A stretch of DNA of 64,000 bases from Dysgonomonas sp. 216 (GTDB taxonomy: Bacteria > Bacteroidota > Bacteroidia > Bacteroidales > Dysgonomonadaceae), in NCBI RefSeq assembly GCF_010501065.1, contig NZ_QVMM01000003.1:62001-126000 (forward strand), in the 5' to 3' direction. Under the pieces are notes generated by a model that searched no databases, was not told where the DNA came from, and was given only the letters and a program-made list of their open reading frames with translations. Made by a program: the position numbers and the translations under genes. Shown one piece after another: positions 26,954-38,487 of the stretch (positions are counted from its first letter, which is position 1; every line of letters begins with the position of its first letter).

Positions 26954-28033
26954 TTAATTATTAAACCATACAGGTGCGTCTTCGGGCGCAAAACTACAAA
27001 AGCCTGTTTCTTCCAGATTATATTCAGATAATACATTTTTGACTACATCTATAAAAGCATCTTTATCAAAAATAATGAAATCGATATAAGAAAAATGGAA
27101 TCCTGTAGCTCCTCCTAACGAGTTTGCAATATGGCGTTCTTCGGCGATAGCCATAATTTTGTCCTCTATTTCAGACCTGAACGGAACCATTTCTTTTTGA
27201 GGAACATTTATATTTTCGTAATATATGAAGCCAAAATCTACACCGTCGGCTTTAAATTTATTGAAAAAATCGTTGTCTCCATTGAAAAATGCATTTAACA
27301 TAGGTATACAAGCAGTATATCCAATCATAACATCCTCACGTAACGACCATTCTTTCTTTTCGGTCGGTTTCATTTTGTAGCTACTATATACATCGTAAGG
27401 ATTCTCGTATTTAGGCCATTCTTTTTCGTCTGCAATTTTCACTATCAGATTCTTAAAATCAGAAAGAGAAACGACATTACCATTTAATTCTTCATCAGTA
27501 AAATCAATATATCCAATATATTCCATAGTATATAATTCGCCAATAAATTGATCGAGAAATATAAAGAACATATTAAATCGTTGATCTTCGTCTAACTCCA
27601 TTAGTTTGGGAGAATATACCTGAAGGTTTATTTTAGGGCGTTCTTCATCTATTTCGTAATAGATTACAACGTCATCTTTCGATAATGAAATGTCATACAT
27701 TTGTATGCCGAAATTAGAATTAGGATGGCCCGGTTTTGTTGAATAAAAATTCCATTTTTCACTCAAGCTTTCGGGGGCCATCTGATGCCAGTAATGTAGT
27801 TCTAGCAATCTGGCTCTGTCTCCTTCGGGAGTTAATATCAATTCATATTTACCTTCGTCGTTAACGCCCATCTCGAAAAATGGATCTTCGAATGCAATAT
27901 TTAATATACTGTTAACAAAATTGACCATTGTGTTAGCCTCTGCTTTATTATCTATCAGGCTTCTTACTTCTGCTTCTTCTTTTTCGAAAGCTTTCCAAAA
28001 TTCAGAGACTCTTTCCTTAAATGTTTTTGTCAT
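26954..28033 (-). CDS. Conserved-looking protein of unknown function
   Basis: I cannot assign this 359-residue acidic, soluble protein. It has no signal peptide or membrane helix. A notable N-terminal segment is YELILTPEGDRARLLELHYW at about 63-82, followed by an APESLSEKWNFYSTKPG stretch. The middle has several acidic beta-rich stretches (DVVIYYEIDEERP). The C-terminal third contains GGATGFHFSYIDFIIFD and ends in CSFAPEDAPVWFNN. It follows aroC on the minus strand with a 45 bp gap and no visible promoter of its own, so it may be cotranscribed with aroC. Confidence 0.75.
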   Translation of the reverse strand: MTKTFKERVSEFWKAFEKEEAEVRSLIDNKAEANTMVNFVNSILNIAFEDPFFEMGVNDEGKYELILTPEGDRARLLELHYWHQMAPESLSEKWNFYSTKPGHPNSNFGIQMYDISLSKDDVVIYYEIDEERPKINLQVYSPKLMELDEDQRFNMFFIFLDQFIGELYTMEYIGYIDFTDEELNGNVVSLSDFKNLIVKIADEKEWPKYENPYDVYSSYKMKPTEKKEWSLREDVMIGYTACIPMLNAFFNGDNDFFNKFKADGVDFGFIYYENINVPQKEMVPFRSEIEDKIMAIAEERHIANSLGGATGFHFSYIDFIIFDKDAFIDVVKNVLSEYNLEETGFCSFAPEDAPVWFNN

Positions 28034-28078
28034 AGTTTTGTATTTGATTAATTATGTTGGTTATAGTAAAAAAAAAGA

Positions 28079-29143
28079 TTAACGTGCTTTATTTAAAAGA
28101 TAATAATCGAGTATTGTAATTGCGGCCATGGCTTCAACAATGGGTACTGCTCGTGGAAGTACACATGCATCGTGTCTTCCTCTGGCTTTTATACGTATAT
28201 CCTTTCCGTTTGTATCAACAGTATCCTGTTCCATCAGTATAGTGGCAACAGGTTTAAAGGCAACCCTGAAATAAATGTCTTGCCCATTCGAAATTCCTCC
28301 CTGAATGCCGCCGGAGTGGTTTGTATGAGTATTTATTGTATTGTTATCGTTGTAAAATATATCATTAACTTCTGATCCGCGATGATTTACATCAAATCCA
28401 TCTCCATATTCAAACCCCTTTACAGCATTTATGCTTAGCATAGCTGATCCTAATGCTGCATGTAATTTACCGAATACCGGTTCTCCTAAACCAACAGGAA
28501 CGCCTTTTATCACGCAAGTAATCACGCCTCCGATAGTATCGCCTTTAGATCTGACTTCGTTTATGAGGTTTATCATTTCTTCGGCCTTATTTATATCAGG
28601 ACATCTCACAGGTGTTGACTCAATTTGACCTAGATCATATTCTGTATATTTTTTGTCGAGAGTAATGCCTCCCACTTGAGAAGTGTATGCTGTTATATTG
28701 ATATTTAATTGATTCAGTGCTAATTTTGCGATGGCTCCGGCTACGCACCGTGCAATAGTTTCGCGAGCTGACGAACGTCCACCTCCACGATGATCGCGTA
28801 TTCCATATTTGTTTTGGTAAGTAAAATCGGCATGGGACGGGCGAAAAACATTCTTAAGGCTATCGTAGTCGGACGAATGTTGGTTATTATTCCATACTGT
28901 AAATCCTATTGGTGTTCCGGTTGTTTTACCATCAAATACTCCGGATAAGAATTGTACTTCATCCGCTTCTTTACGAGGTGTTGTTATTTTCGATTGTCCC
29001 GGGCGGCGGCGATTTAGTTCATTTTGTATAAACGTCATATCTAATTCAATTCCGGCAGGACAACCGTCTATTATTCCTCCAACAGCTACACCGTGTGATT
29101 CGCCAAATGATGTTAACCGAAAAATATTTCCAAATGAATTCAT
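28079..29143 (-). CDS. aroC: Chorismate synthase
   Basis: The 354-residue FMN-dependent enzyme converts 5-enolpyruvylshikimate-3-phosphate to chorismate, the last common step of aromatic amino acid and folate/menaquinone precursor synthesis. Landmarks are the N-terminal [11 protein letters not shown] (signature 1), [29 protein letters not shown] (about 100-130), and the C-terminal [21 protein letters not shown]. The frame is open to 29176, but the ATG at 29143 gives the family start M-N-S-F-G-N, and the -7 box at 29174 would otherwise overlap the coding region. aroB lies 27 kb away at 56714. Confidence 0.96.
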   Translation of the reverse strand: MNSFGNIFRLTSFGESHGVAVGGIIDGCPAGIELDMTFIQNELNRRRPGQSKITTPRKEADEVQFLSGVFDGKTTGTPIGFTVWNNNQHSSDYDSLKNVFRPSHADFTYQNKYGIRDHRGGGRSSARETIARCVAGAIAKLALNQLNINITAYTSQVGGITLDKKYTEYDLGQIESTPVRCPDINKAEEMINLINEVRSKGDTIGGVITCVIKGVPVGLGEPVFGKLHAALGSAMLSINAVKGFEYGDGFDVNHRGSEVNDIFYNDNNTINTHTNHSGGIQGGISNGQDIYFRVAFKPVATILMEQDTVDTNGKDIRIKARGRHDACVLPRAVPIVEAMAAITILDYYLLNKAR

Positions 29144-29173
29144 TCTTTTTAATCTTGAAATTTTGAGATATGA

Positions 29174-29181
29174 CAAAGATA
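29174..29181 (-). promoter_or_regulatory. -7 box for aroC
   Basis: The minus strand reads TATCTTTG, an exact TAnnTTTG, 31 nt before the ATG at 29143. This supports the shorter start. Confidence 0.6.
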
Positions 29182-29301
29182 ATATTCTTTGCTAAAATGA
29201 ATATCATTTTTCGAGCTTTCATATTACTATTTTAAAAGCTTATAGGTGTTTATGCAACTATAAAAAATGAAATTATTACTCATAATCAAAATTTTTAAAT
29301 G

Positions 29302-29309
29302 TATTTTTG
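29302..29309 (+). promoter_or_regulatory. -7 box for the acyl-CoA synthetase
   Basis: TATTTTTG is an exact TAnnTTTG, 31 nt before the start codon. Confidence 0.55.
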
Positions 29310-29339
29310 TCGAATAGGAAAATCAAAAAATAGAATAAG

Positions 29340-31151
29340 ATGAATTACTACAACCATCTCGCAGAATTGATTCATTTGCGCGCCACTAAATACAAAGACA
29401 AAACTGTTATTAAATACAGGGATAATGATGAAAAGAAATGGAAATCGGTATCGTGGAGGCGTTTTTCTGAAAAGATAATGAAAACTGCATGGGCTATGGC
29501 CGAGCAGGGAATTGATATTCAGTCGAGAGTAGGGATTTATTCACAAAACATGCTTCAATACTTAGTCACAGAATTTGGAGCCTATGCAAACAGAGCAATC
29601 GTTGTTCCTATTTATGCAACATCGTCTCCTGCTCAAATTGAATATATAATTAATGATGCTAAGATAGAGACTTTGTTTGTTGGCGAACAATTCCAGTATA
29701 ACAATGCGTATAAAGTTATGCAGGAATCGAAAGTTTTGAAGCAAATTGTGGTTTTTGATACACACGTTAAATTTCATCCCGAAGATACGACTTCATTATA
29801 TTTTGATGATTTCAACGCCGTAGGAGAGAATTCGGAGGCAGAAGTACAGGTTAATATAAGATTGAAAACTATTTCGGAAGAAGATACAGCGTGTATTATT
29901 TATACTTCGGGAACAACAGGCGAACCTAAAGGGGTTGTTTTGTTACACTCTTCTTTTCTAGAGGTCTTTCGTATTCACGATATACGACTCACAATGGTGT
30001 CGAATAAAGATGTTTCGATGAACTTTTTGCCTTTAGCTCATATATTTGAGAAGGCTTGGACTTATTATGCTTTGCATGTTGGTATGACTGTTGTTATAAA
30101 TCAGGATGCAAAAGAAATTCAAAAATCAATTAAACAAGTTCATCCTACCATAATGTGTAGTGTGCCCCGTTTTTGGGAGAAAGTATATGCCGGTGTATTT
30201 GAAAAAATAAGTTCGTCGAAAGGTTTGATGAAATGGCTTTATCAGGATGCTATTAAAACTGGGAAAAAATATAATCTCGATTATAAAAACAATGGTATTG
30301 CACCGCCGTTGGGTAATAGAATAAAATTCTCATTATATAATAATACTATATATAAGGTTCTGAAAATGGTAATAGGTATTGACAAAGGGAATATATTTCC
30401 GTGTGCAGGTGCCCCATTATCAGATACTATTAACGAGTTTTTACAATCGGTAAATATACCTATAATAATAGGATATGGCTTAACCGAAACTTCAGCTACT
30501 GTTAGTTTTTATCCATCTCAGGGTTTTTTACTTAGTTCGGTAGGAACAATAATGCCAGATGTTCAGGTAAAAATAGATACCAATGGCGAGATATTAGTTA
30601 AAGGTAAAACCGTGATGAAAGAATATTACAAAAAGCCGGAAGAAACAGCTAAGGCTTTCACTGAAGATGGTTTCTTTAGAACAGGTGATGCTGGAGAACT
30701 TACAGCAACCGGTACCCTGATATTAAGAGACAGAATAAAAGACTTATATAAAACCGCAAATGGCAAATATATTGCACCACAAGCAATAGAAACAACTTTA
30801 GGTTCAGATCGTTTTATAGAAATGGTTGCCGTAATTGGCGATCAACGAAAATATGTAAGCGCCCTTATTATTCCTGATTATGTGAATTTAGAGGCATGGG
30901 CTAAAGAACATCATATAGAGTATGATAATATTTCGGAGTTGCTTAACCGAAAAGACGTAAATTCTATGATTGCAGGACGTATAGAGTTGCTTCAAGCTCA
31001 TTTCGCGCCATTCGAAAAAGTAAAGAAATTTGCCTTGTTACCCGAACCATTCTCGATGGAAGGTGGAGAACTTACAAATACCCTGAAAATGAAACGTCGG
31101 TTTATTGCTGATAAATATAAAGATATTATTGATAAGATGTACGAAGAATAA
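29340..31151 (+). CDS. Long-chain acyl-CoA synthetase (AMP-forming)
   Basis: The 603-residue enzyme of the ANL superfamily activates fatty acids with ATP to acyl-AMP and then CoA thioester. Landmarks are the P-loop CIIYTSGTTGEPKGVV at about 184-199, LPLAHIFEKAWTYY (a long-chain group marker), GYGLTETSATVSF at about 379-391 (A5 motif), FRTGDAGEL and RDRIKDLYKTANGKYIAPQAIE (hinge and catalytic lysine region). Eukaryote-like long-chain AMP ligases with this Y-x-x-x-GKYI form are common in Bacteroidetes. It is a single gene. A second, more divergent ligase is at 38488-40140. Confidence 0.93.
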   Translation: MNYYNHLAELIHLRATKYKDKTVIKYRDNDEKKWKSVSWRRFSEKIMKTAWAMAEQGIDIQSRVGIYSQNMLQYLVTEFGAYANRAIVVPIYATSSPAQIEYIINDAKIETLFVGEQFQYNNAYKVMQESKVLKQIVVFDTHVKFHPEDTTSLYFDDFNAVGENSEAEVQVNIRLKTISEEDTACIIYTSGTTGEPKGVVLLHSSFLEVFRIHDIRLTMVSNKDVSMNFLPLAHIFEKAWTYYALHVGMTVVINQDAKEIQKSIKQVHPTIMCSVPRFWEKVYAGVFEKISSSKGLMKWLYQDAIKTGKKYNLDYKNNGIAPPLGNRIKFSLYNNTIYKVLKMVIGIDKGNIFPCAGAPLSDTINEFLQSVNIPIIIGYGLTETSATVSFYPSQGFLLSSVGTIMPDVQVKIDTNGEILVKGKTVMKEYYKKPEETAKAFTEDGFFRTGDAGELTATGTLILRDRIKDLYKTANGKYIAPQAIETTLGSDRFIEMVAVIGDQRKYVSALIIPDYVNLEAWAKEHHIEYDNISELLNRKDVNSMIAGRIELLQAHFAPFEKVKKFALLPEPFSMEGGELTNTLKMKRRFIADKYKDIIDKMYEE

Positions 31152-31164
31152 AATCTTGATTTTT

Positions 31165-31196
31165 TTTGCCAAGAAACTAATTTAGAAGTAAATTTG
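31165..31196 (+). promoter_or_regulatory. Complete Bacteroidetes promoter for the DUF3127 gene
   Basis: TTTG at 31165-31168, a 20 bp spacer and TAAATTTG at 31189-31196 fit the -33/-7 consensus. The start codon is 34 nt further on. Confidence 0.72.
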
Positions 31197-31229
31197 CTGT
31201 TCTGAAATAAATTAAACAATAAAACATTT

Positions 31230-31598
31230 ATGCAAATTGTCGCAAGATTGATACAATTACTTCCCATACAATCGGGGACCGGACGTAACGGAGAGTGGAA
31301 AAAACAAGAAATGATAGTCGAAACAGACGGACAATATCCTAAAAAGATATGTATATCTATGTGGGGAGATAAGATTAATGAGCCTGTTTTACAAATTGGA
31401 AATATGCTTGACATTAATTTTGACGTAGAAAGTCGTGAGTATAACGGACGTTGGTACACTGATGTTAAAGCTTGGAAAGTTGAATTAGCAGGGCAGGGGG
31501 GAAGCATGCCTTCGTCTTCGTTTGAGCAAAACAATACAACTACTTTAACACCACCTGCCGATTTTTCGTCAGACAGTGGAGACGATTTACCTTTCTGA
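31230..31598 (+). CDS. DUF3127 OB-fold-like protein with SSB-like acidic tail
   Basis: The 122-residue DUF3127 protein begins MQIVARLIQLLPIQSGTGRNGEWKKQEMIVET, followed by YPKKICISMWGD and GNMLDINFDVESREYNGRWYTDVKAWKVE. The strand pattern suggests a small OB-fold domain of about 90 residues. The linker is Ser/Thr/Asn-rich, and the last five residues are DDLPF, close to the acidic Asp-Asp-Ile-Pro-Phe tip that bacterial SSB uses to recruit partners. Binding of DNA or of SSB partners is therefore a fair hypothesis but not established. Single gene with full promoter and terminator. Confidence 0.85.
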   Translation: MQIVARLIQLLPIQSGTGRNGEWKKQEMIVETDGQYPKKICISMWGDKINEPVLQIGNMLDINFDVESREYNGRWYTDVKAWKVELAGQGGSMPSSSFEQNNTTTLTPPADFSSDSGDDLPF

Positions 31599-31631
31599 TA
31601 AAGGATAGAATATAAAAATAATATATAGTAA

Positions 31632-31680
31632 AGTCCCGTAATAAGTTAATTTTTTAATTACTTATTTCGGGGCTATTTTT
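31632..31680 (+). terminator. Terminator after the DUF3127 gene
   Basis: Two-part stem AGTCCCG / CGGGGCT (31632-31638 with 31668-31674) and ATAAGT / ACTTAT, followed by a T-run. Confidence 0.75.
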
Positions 31681-31786
31681 ATGGCGATATAATTAACTAC
31701 TTCTTATTGTATTATATTCCATGTTTAATCGCATTTTGTACATGAAATGTAGTTATTTATACATGTTATAATATACGTTAATAGTG

Positions 31787-31794
31787 TAAATTTG
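31787..31794 (+). promoter_or_regulatory. -7 box for the secreted pectate-lyase-like gene
   Basis: TAAATTTG is an exact TAnnTTTG, 55 nt before the ATG. No -33 TTTG is seen. Confidence 0.55.
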
Positions 31795-31849
31795 AAAAAT
31801 AACGGATTCTATACTTAGAACAAATAAAATTTACATCTAAATTATTACC

Positions 31850-34800
31850 ATGAAAAAAAAATCACTAAAATTTGCAATAGTATTGTTATGTCTTGTTATA
31901 GGGACAAATGATGCTTTTTCTCAACAACTAGCTTTTCCCGGAGCCGAAGGGTTTGGAAAATATGCTATAGGAGGCAGAAACGGTACAGTATACCGGGTTA
32001 CAAATCTTAACGATTCGGGTACAGGTTCGTTTAGAGATGCTGTTAGTAAATCCAATAGAATTGTTGTATTTGATGTGGCAGGTGTAATTCGTATTAGTTC
32101 ACGAGTTGCTGTTTCTTCCAATATTTATATAGCGGGTCAAACAGCCCCGGGCGAAGGTATAACTATATACGGAAACGGATTGTCTTTTTCGGGTGCAACT
32201 AATACTATCTGTCGTTATCTGCGTATACGTATGGGTAAAGTTGGTACTAAAGATTCTGATGCCCTGGGTATTGCAAATGGTTATAATATGATTTTCGACC
32301 ATGTTTCTGTAGCTTGGGGACTAGACGAAAATTTTTCTATCACACACGATGGAAAAGGTACAAACCCGAAGGATATTACTATTCAGAATAGTATTATCGG
32401 GCAAGGACTTTTAGCTCATTCGGCAGGAGGATTAATACAGCCCGAAGGTGGTATTACTATTTATCGCACCTTATATATTGATAACGATACTCGTAATCCT
32501 AAATTTAAAGGTACACACCAGTTTGTAAATAATATTGTTTATAACTGGAAAAGTGCAGCTTATATAATGGGAGGCGATTCTCAAGGTGCGTCCGAAGCTA
32601 ATGCTGTCAGTAATTACTTTATAGTAGGACCTTCGGGAGGTACATCTGCTTTTAGTGGAGCTAATAGTCGTTACAGCATATATTCAAAAGACAATTGGAT
32701 TGATAAAAACCGAAATGGAATATTGGATGGGCACTTAATTCCTCAGAATGAATTTAGTGGAGGCCCTACATTTGTTTCTACTCCTTATAACTATCCTCTT
32801 CTTCCAACAATTCCGGCATCGCAGGTATATGATGAGTTGATGAAATCGGTTGGAGCTTCATTACCGTATCGGGATAACCTTGACTGGTATCTGCTAAATG
32901 AATTAAGTTCGTTTGGAGTAAAAGGTGCAATAATAAATAATGAAACAGATTTGCCATTCGGAGCTCCGAATACATGGGCAATGTGGGGTGGAAATAGCAG
33001 AACTGATTCGGATGGAGATGGAATTCCCGATGAATGGGAAACTGCCAACGGACTAAATCCAAACAATGCATCGGATGCAATGCAAATAGCGGCAAACGGA
33101 TATACGAATATAGAGAATTATATAAACTCTATTACAGAGGAGTATTCGCAGAATTATCTGAAAGCTCCAATGTGTTTGACTACAGTAGACAAAACACAGA
33201 ATGAATTAGCCATTGAATGGTTAGGATATACAAAGAATGAGGAAGGCTATATTATTGAAGAAAAAATAGGTGATACTTTTCAGGAAGTAAAACGAGTTGG
33301 AAAAGGTATTACATCATATATGTTTACAGAATTAGAGGCCGAATCGGAGCATACTTACAGAGTAAAGGCCTATAATGGAAGTACAGAGACTAGTTATACT
33401 AACGAATTGACTGTTAGGACTAATCCTATTCCGGTTGAAGTTCTTGATTTATCTACATTTACCCCCGATTTGATATGGACTGGTTCACTATCCTCTTCTT
33501 GGGATACAACTTCGGAAAACTGGACCGGAGGAAAGTTTGAAAGTGGAAAAACGGTCTTATTTAACGATACATATACTGGAGAAACAGTTATTAATATTTC
33601 GGAGTCGGCAGAACAAGCGAATATGGTTGTGAATGCGGTCAGAGATTATCAGTTTACAGGTGAGGCTATTTCCGGAACAGGTTCTGTTAATAAAGCAGGA
33701 ACGGGAACTTTGACTTTGGCAGATAATAATACTTACACCGGTGGTACAGTTATTCACGATGGGGTAATAGTAATAAATAAACTGGCTAACGGAGGCCAGC
33801 CAAGTTCTATTGGAGCATCAGAAAATTATGACTTTAATTGGGTTTGGAAGGGTGGAAAAATCAGTTATACAGGAGGCAATGTGACAACAGATCGTAATGT
33901 TGCCTTAGATGCGGCAACAGAGTTTGATGTGGCAAATTCTTCAGCAATAATTACAATGAATGGGGTTGTCAGTGGTGTTGGCGATTTTATTTTGTCGGGT
34001 TCGGGAGAGGTAAAAACCACATATGACAGAAATACCTATAGTGGTAACACCATATTAAAAGGCGGAACATATCATATGACTGGTAATAATGTTACATTTC
34101 AGGTTAATAAACTTATATTAGAAGGAGGAAAGTTTAAAACTTCGGGAGGTGCTGATGGTATGACCGGCAAGCATTATTACGACATTCAAGTAACTGGCGA
34201 AAACGAAAGTACATATGAAGTAACCCGTAATACGGAAGTTTATAGTAATTTCTCAGGAAATGGTGATTTAAAAATCAATCTCACTTATTTACGTGAGTAC
34301 TATAAAGGAAACTGGGATAACTACACAGGTACATTAACAATTGTAGGAGGAGCTTCAAACTCGATTGATAAAACTAAAAATGTATTCAGTTTGAATAATG
34401 AGAATAATGGAGCAGGTATCCCTAATGCGCGTATTGTTTTGTCGGGTAGTGCTCGATTAAATAGTGCAAAAAGTGGTAGTACGATGTACTTAGGTGGTTT
34501 ATCCGGTAGTTCAGGTAGTTCTCTGATAGGAAGTAATATTAAAGCAGCAGGAACAATGACATGGGTTGTTGGAGGCTTAGGTACAGATGAAGAATTCAAT
34601 GGCATTATAAACAATGAAGCTATTGGTGGTCAGAAAGGTACTACTCACATTGTAAAAGAAGGCGACGGATATTGGAGATTAAATGCAAATAATATTTATA
34701 GCGGAACAACAACAGTAAACAGGGGTAATCTTATAATAAATGGAACTCCAACAGGAAGTGCTGCCATTACAGTTAATGAAGATGGAACATTATCAGGAAC

Positions 34801-35389
34801 CGGGACATTATCTTCTGCTGTAACTGTAAAAAGTGGAGGAACTTTAGACCCCGGAGATTTGGGAGTTGGACGACTAACAATTAAAGGATTAATTAAACTG
34901 GAAAGTGGAAGCTCATTGAATGTTGATATTAAAAAGGTAAACAATACTTGCGATAGGATTATAGCAAGTGGAGGTATTAATATAGCCGGAGATTTAAATG
35001 TGAACCTTATTGATGGGCAATTTGCAAATGGAGATTCTTTCAGCATTATAACAACAGGTGCATTATCCGGCAAATTTGCGAATATAATACCTACTAATCC
35101 TGCAAGTGGTTTGTATTGGGATACTACAAGTTTATATACTAATGGTATATTAAAAGTGACAGATCAGTCAACAGGTATAGGTAGTGATCTTATTGATAGA
35201 ATCTTAAAAGTTCAGGGTAGAACAATAGTAATAGAAGAACTATCTTCAGATGCTTATGTGGCTATATATAATATTACCGGAGTTTATTTATTCGAGGATG
35301 TTATTTCAGGTTCAGCAAGAATGGATGTTGACTCGGGTGTATATTTTGTGAAAATAGGAGATACAACAACAAAAGTTATAGTTAAATAA
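31850..35389 (+). CDS. Secreted pectate-lyase-like protein with autotransporter-type beta repeats and T9SS-like sorting domain
   Basis: This is a 1179-residue exported multidomain protein. Residues 1-25 are a signal peptide. Residues 26 to about 430 are a right-handed beta-helix of the pectate lyase 1 type (FPGAEGFGKYAIGGRNG, NDSGTGSFRDAV, FDHVSVAWGLDENFSI, THQFVNNIVYNW). A calcium-binding-like loop DSDGDGIPDEWE lies near 385-396. A fibronectin type III-like domain covers about 436-525. Residues about 545-1100 hold Gly/Thr-rich beta strand repeats with three clear copies of the autotransporter-associated motif (T-L-T-L-A-D-N-N-T-Y-T-G-G-T type). The C-terminal 65 residues resemble a type IX sorting domain (VAIYNITGVYLFE, then SGVYFVKIG and KVIVK). 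Pectin or related plant polysaccharide is the likely target, though the catalytic residues were not verified. Confidence 0.85.
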   Translation: MKKKSLKFAIVLLCLVIGTNDAFSQQLAFPGAEGFGKYAIGGRNGTVYRVTNLNDSGTGSFRDAVSKSNRIVVFDVAGVIRISSRVAVSSNIYIAGQTAPGEGITIYGNGLSFSGATNTICRYLRIRMGKVGTKDSDALGIANGYNMIFDHVSVAWGLDENFSITHDGKGTNPKDITIQNSIIGQGLLAHSAGGLIQPEGGITIYRTLYIDNDTRNPKFKGTHQFVNNIVYNWKSAAYIMGGDSQGASEANAVSNYFIVGPSGGTSAFSGANSRYSIYSKDNWIDKNRNGILDGHLIPQNEFSGGPTFVSTPYNYPLLPTIPASQVYDELMKSVGASLPYRDNLDWYLLNELSSFGVKGAIINNETDLPFGAPNTWAMWGGNSRTDSDGDGIPDEWETANGLNPNNASDAMQIAANGYTNIENYINSITEEYSQNYLKAPMCLTTVDKTQNELAIEWLGYTKNEEGYIIEEKIGDTFQEVKRVGKGITSYMFTELEAESEHTYRVKAYNGSTETSYTNELTVRTNPIPVEVLDLSTFTPDLIWTGSLSSSWDTTSENWTGGKFESGKTVLFNDTYTGETVINISESAEQANMVVNAVRDYQFTGEAISGTGSVNKAGTGTLTLADNNTYTGGTVIHDGVIVINKLANGGQPSSIGASENYDFNWVWKGGKISYTGGNVTTDRNVALDAATEFDVANSSAIITMNGVVSGVGDFILSGSGEVKTTYDRNTYSGNTILKGGTYHMTGNNVTFQVNKLILEGGKFKTSGGADGMTGKHYYDIQVTGENESTYEVTRNTEVYSNFSGNGDLKINLTYLREYYKGNWDNYTGTLTIVGGASNSIDKTKNVFSLNNENNGAGIPNARIVLSGSARLNSAKSGSTMYLGGLSGSSGSSLIGSNIKAAGTMTWVVGGLGTDEEFNGIINNEAIGGQKGTTHIVKEGDGYWRLNANNIYSGTTTVNRGNLIINGTPTGSAAITVNEDGTLSGTGTLSSAVTVKSGGTLDPGDLGVGRLTIKGLIKLESGSSLNVDIKKVNNTCDRIIASGGINIAGDLNVNLIDGQFANGDSFSIITTGALSGKFANIIPTNPASGLYWDTTSLYTNGILKVTDQSTGIGSDLIDRILKVQGRTIVIEELSSDAYVAIYNITGVYLFEDVISGSARMDVDSGVYFVKIGDTTTKVIVK

Positions 35390-35407
35390 CATAGAAGTTC
35401 AACAAAT

Positions 35408-35450
35408 AAAATGGGGCTTGTCCGACTTTTTAGGACAGCCCCATTTGTAT
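35408..35450. terminator. Bidirectional terminator between the pectate-lyase-like gene and gyrB
   Basis: AAATGGGGCT(T)GTCC pairs with GGACAGCCCCATTT (35408-35423 with 35433-35446) with one bulged base. T-rich sequence follows on both strands. Confidence 0.8.
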
Positions 35451-35472
35451 TTAAGTATGCTTATTGTTAAAA

Positions 35473-37458
<1,986 letters not shown>

Positions 37459-37503
37459 TTACAGGCTTTTGTTTTTAGTATTTTTGGGTTTTGAAAAACC
37501 TAA

Positions 37504-37511
37504 CAAATATA
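37504..37511 (-). promoter_or_regulatory. -7 box for gyrB
   Basis: The minus strand reads TATATTTG, an exact TAnnTTTG, 73 nt before the gyrB start. Confidence 0.5.
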
Positions 37512-37582
37512 CAAAAAAAAACGCAGATAACCAACACTTAAAAGGTGTTTGTTAAATAAAAAGACTTTGATGTTTTAGTGGG

Positions 37583-38461
37583 CTATATCTCAATTTCGTC
37601 GGGCGAAATATATCCGTGTGATAAGCAGTAGAATGTGAGTCCTGATACTGTTTTTATACCAAGCTTGGCTGTAATGTTTTTACGGTGAGAGAGTACCGTA
37701 TTCAGGCTTATATTAAGTTTGTCGGCTATTTCTTTATTGAGGTATCCTAATGCTATAAGCCGTAGTACATCTGTTTCGCGTTGTGAAATGAGTTGATTCT
37801 GATTGTCTGTCGAAATTTTGTCCGACAATATCATATCCTGCCAGTTGGTTATTCCGGCTTCGACTAAAGAGTCGATCATTGGCTTCAGAATTTTTTCTCT
37901 TATTCTATTGTGTTTATTTAGATCGTTTTGCAGGCTATCGACGGAAAAGAGTACGGCATAACACAGGTTTTCGTTAAAGTTTCCTGATATATGTTTAATC
38001 AATATATTTTTCATATCGAGTAACAACGCATGGGAAGAATCATCTTCTATCAGCCCGTTCTCGATCCTGTTTAAAAATTCAGATTTAAAGTCTTCAAATA
38101 ATTTCCTTATTAATCTTAGCTGTTTATTGTCGGAGGCACTCATTGCTATAAAAGCGTTCAGGTGCTTTTCTATATTAGGAATGAGAGCATGGCGATAGTC
38201 TGAATCTGTCTTTTTTAGATAATTGGCAACCAAATCGATACTGAATTTTTTCAGTTTAGTTTCCGGAAAAAAATCTTCGTTTAAATATGTGTTGATTATG
38301 GCTAGAAAAAAGTCTTCGTTCAAATTATATTTCAGGCATAACTCCGTAACACTCAAATCTCCTATGCCAAGTTTAATACCAAACCTGTTTATTATAGGGA
38401 TGAGAAAATTATGTTCGGATATTGCATCTGATAATATATCGGAATTATGAATAAATGCCAT
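37583..38461 (-). CDS. LuxR-type transcription regulator with ScdA_N/hemerythrin-like N-terminus
   Basis: The 292-residue protein ends in a LuxR/GerE helix-turn-helix at about 225-285 (SQRETDVLRLIALGYLNKEIADKLNISLNTVLSHRKNITAKLGI). Residues about 20-65 resemble the ScdA_N domain of iron-sulfur repair di-iron proteins (IINRFGIKLGIGDLSVTELCLKYNL) but lack its Cys-Cys pair. Residues about 80-205 are helical with spaced histidines (YRHALIPNIEKHL, and LNKHNRIREKILKP) as in hemerythrin-like domains. This suggests a regulator sensing oxygen, NO or redox state through a di-iron site, but metal binding is inferred. It is 26 bp downstream of the acyl-CoA ligase gene on the same strand, so the two are probably cotranscribed. 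Confidence 0.8.
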   Translation of the reverse strand: MAFIHNSDILSDAISEHNFLIPIINRFGIKLGIGDLSVTELCLKYNLNEDFFLAIINTYLNEDFFPETKLKKFSIDLVANYLKKTDSDYRHALIPNIEKHLNAFIAMSASDNKQLRLIRKLFEDFKSEFLNRIENGLIEDDSSHALLLDMKNILIKHISGNFNENLCYAVLFSVDSLQNDLNKHNRIREKILKPMIDSLVEAGITNWQDMILSDKISTDNQNQLISQRETDVLRLIALGYLNKEIADKLNISLNTVLSHRKNITAKLGIKTVSGLTFYCLSHGYISPDEIEI

Positions 38462-38487
38462 TGTTTGTTTTTCGACTATCGTATTCT

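Noticed and set aside
32778-33095. Overlapping minus-strand ORFs inside the pectate-lyase-like gene
   Set aside because: Low-information shadows of a long open frame with convincing domains on the plus strand.
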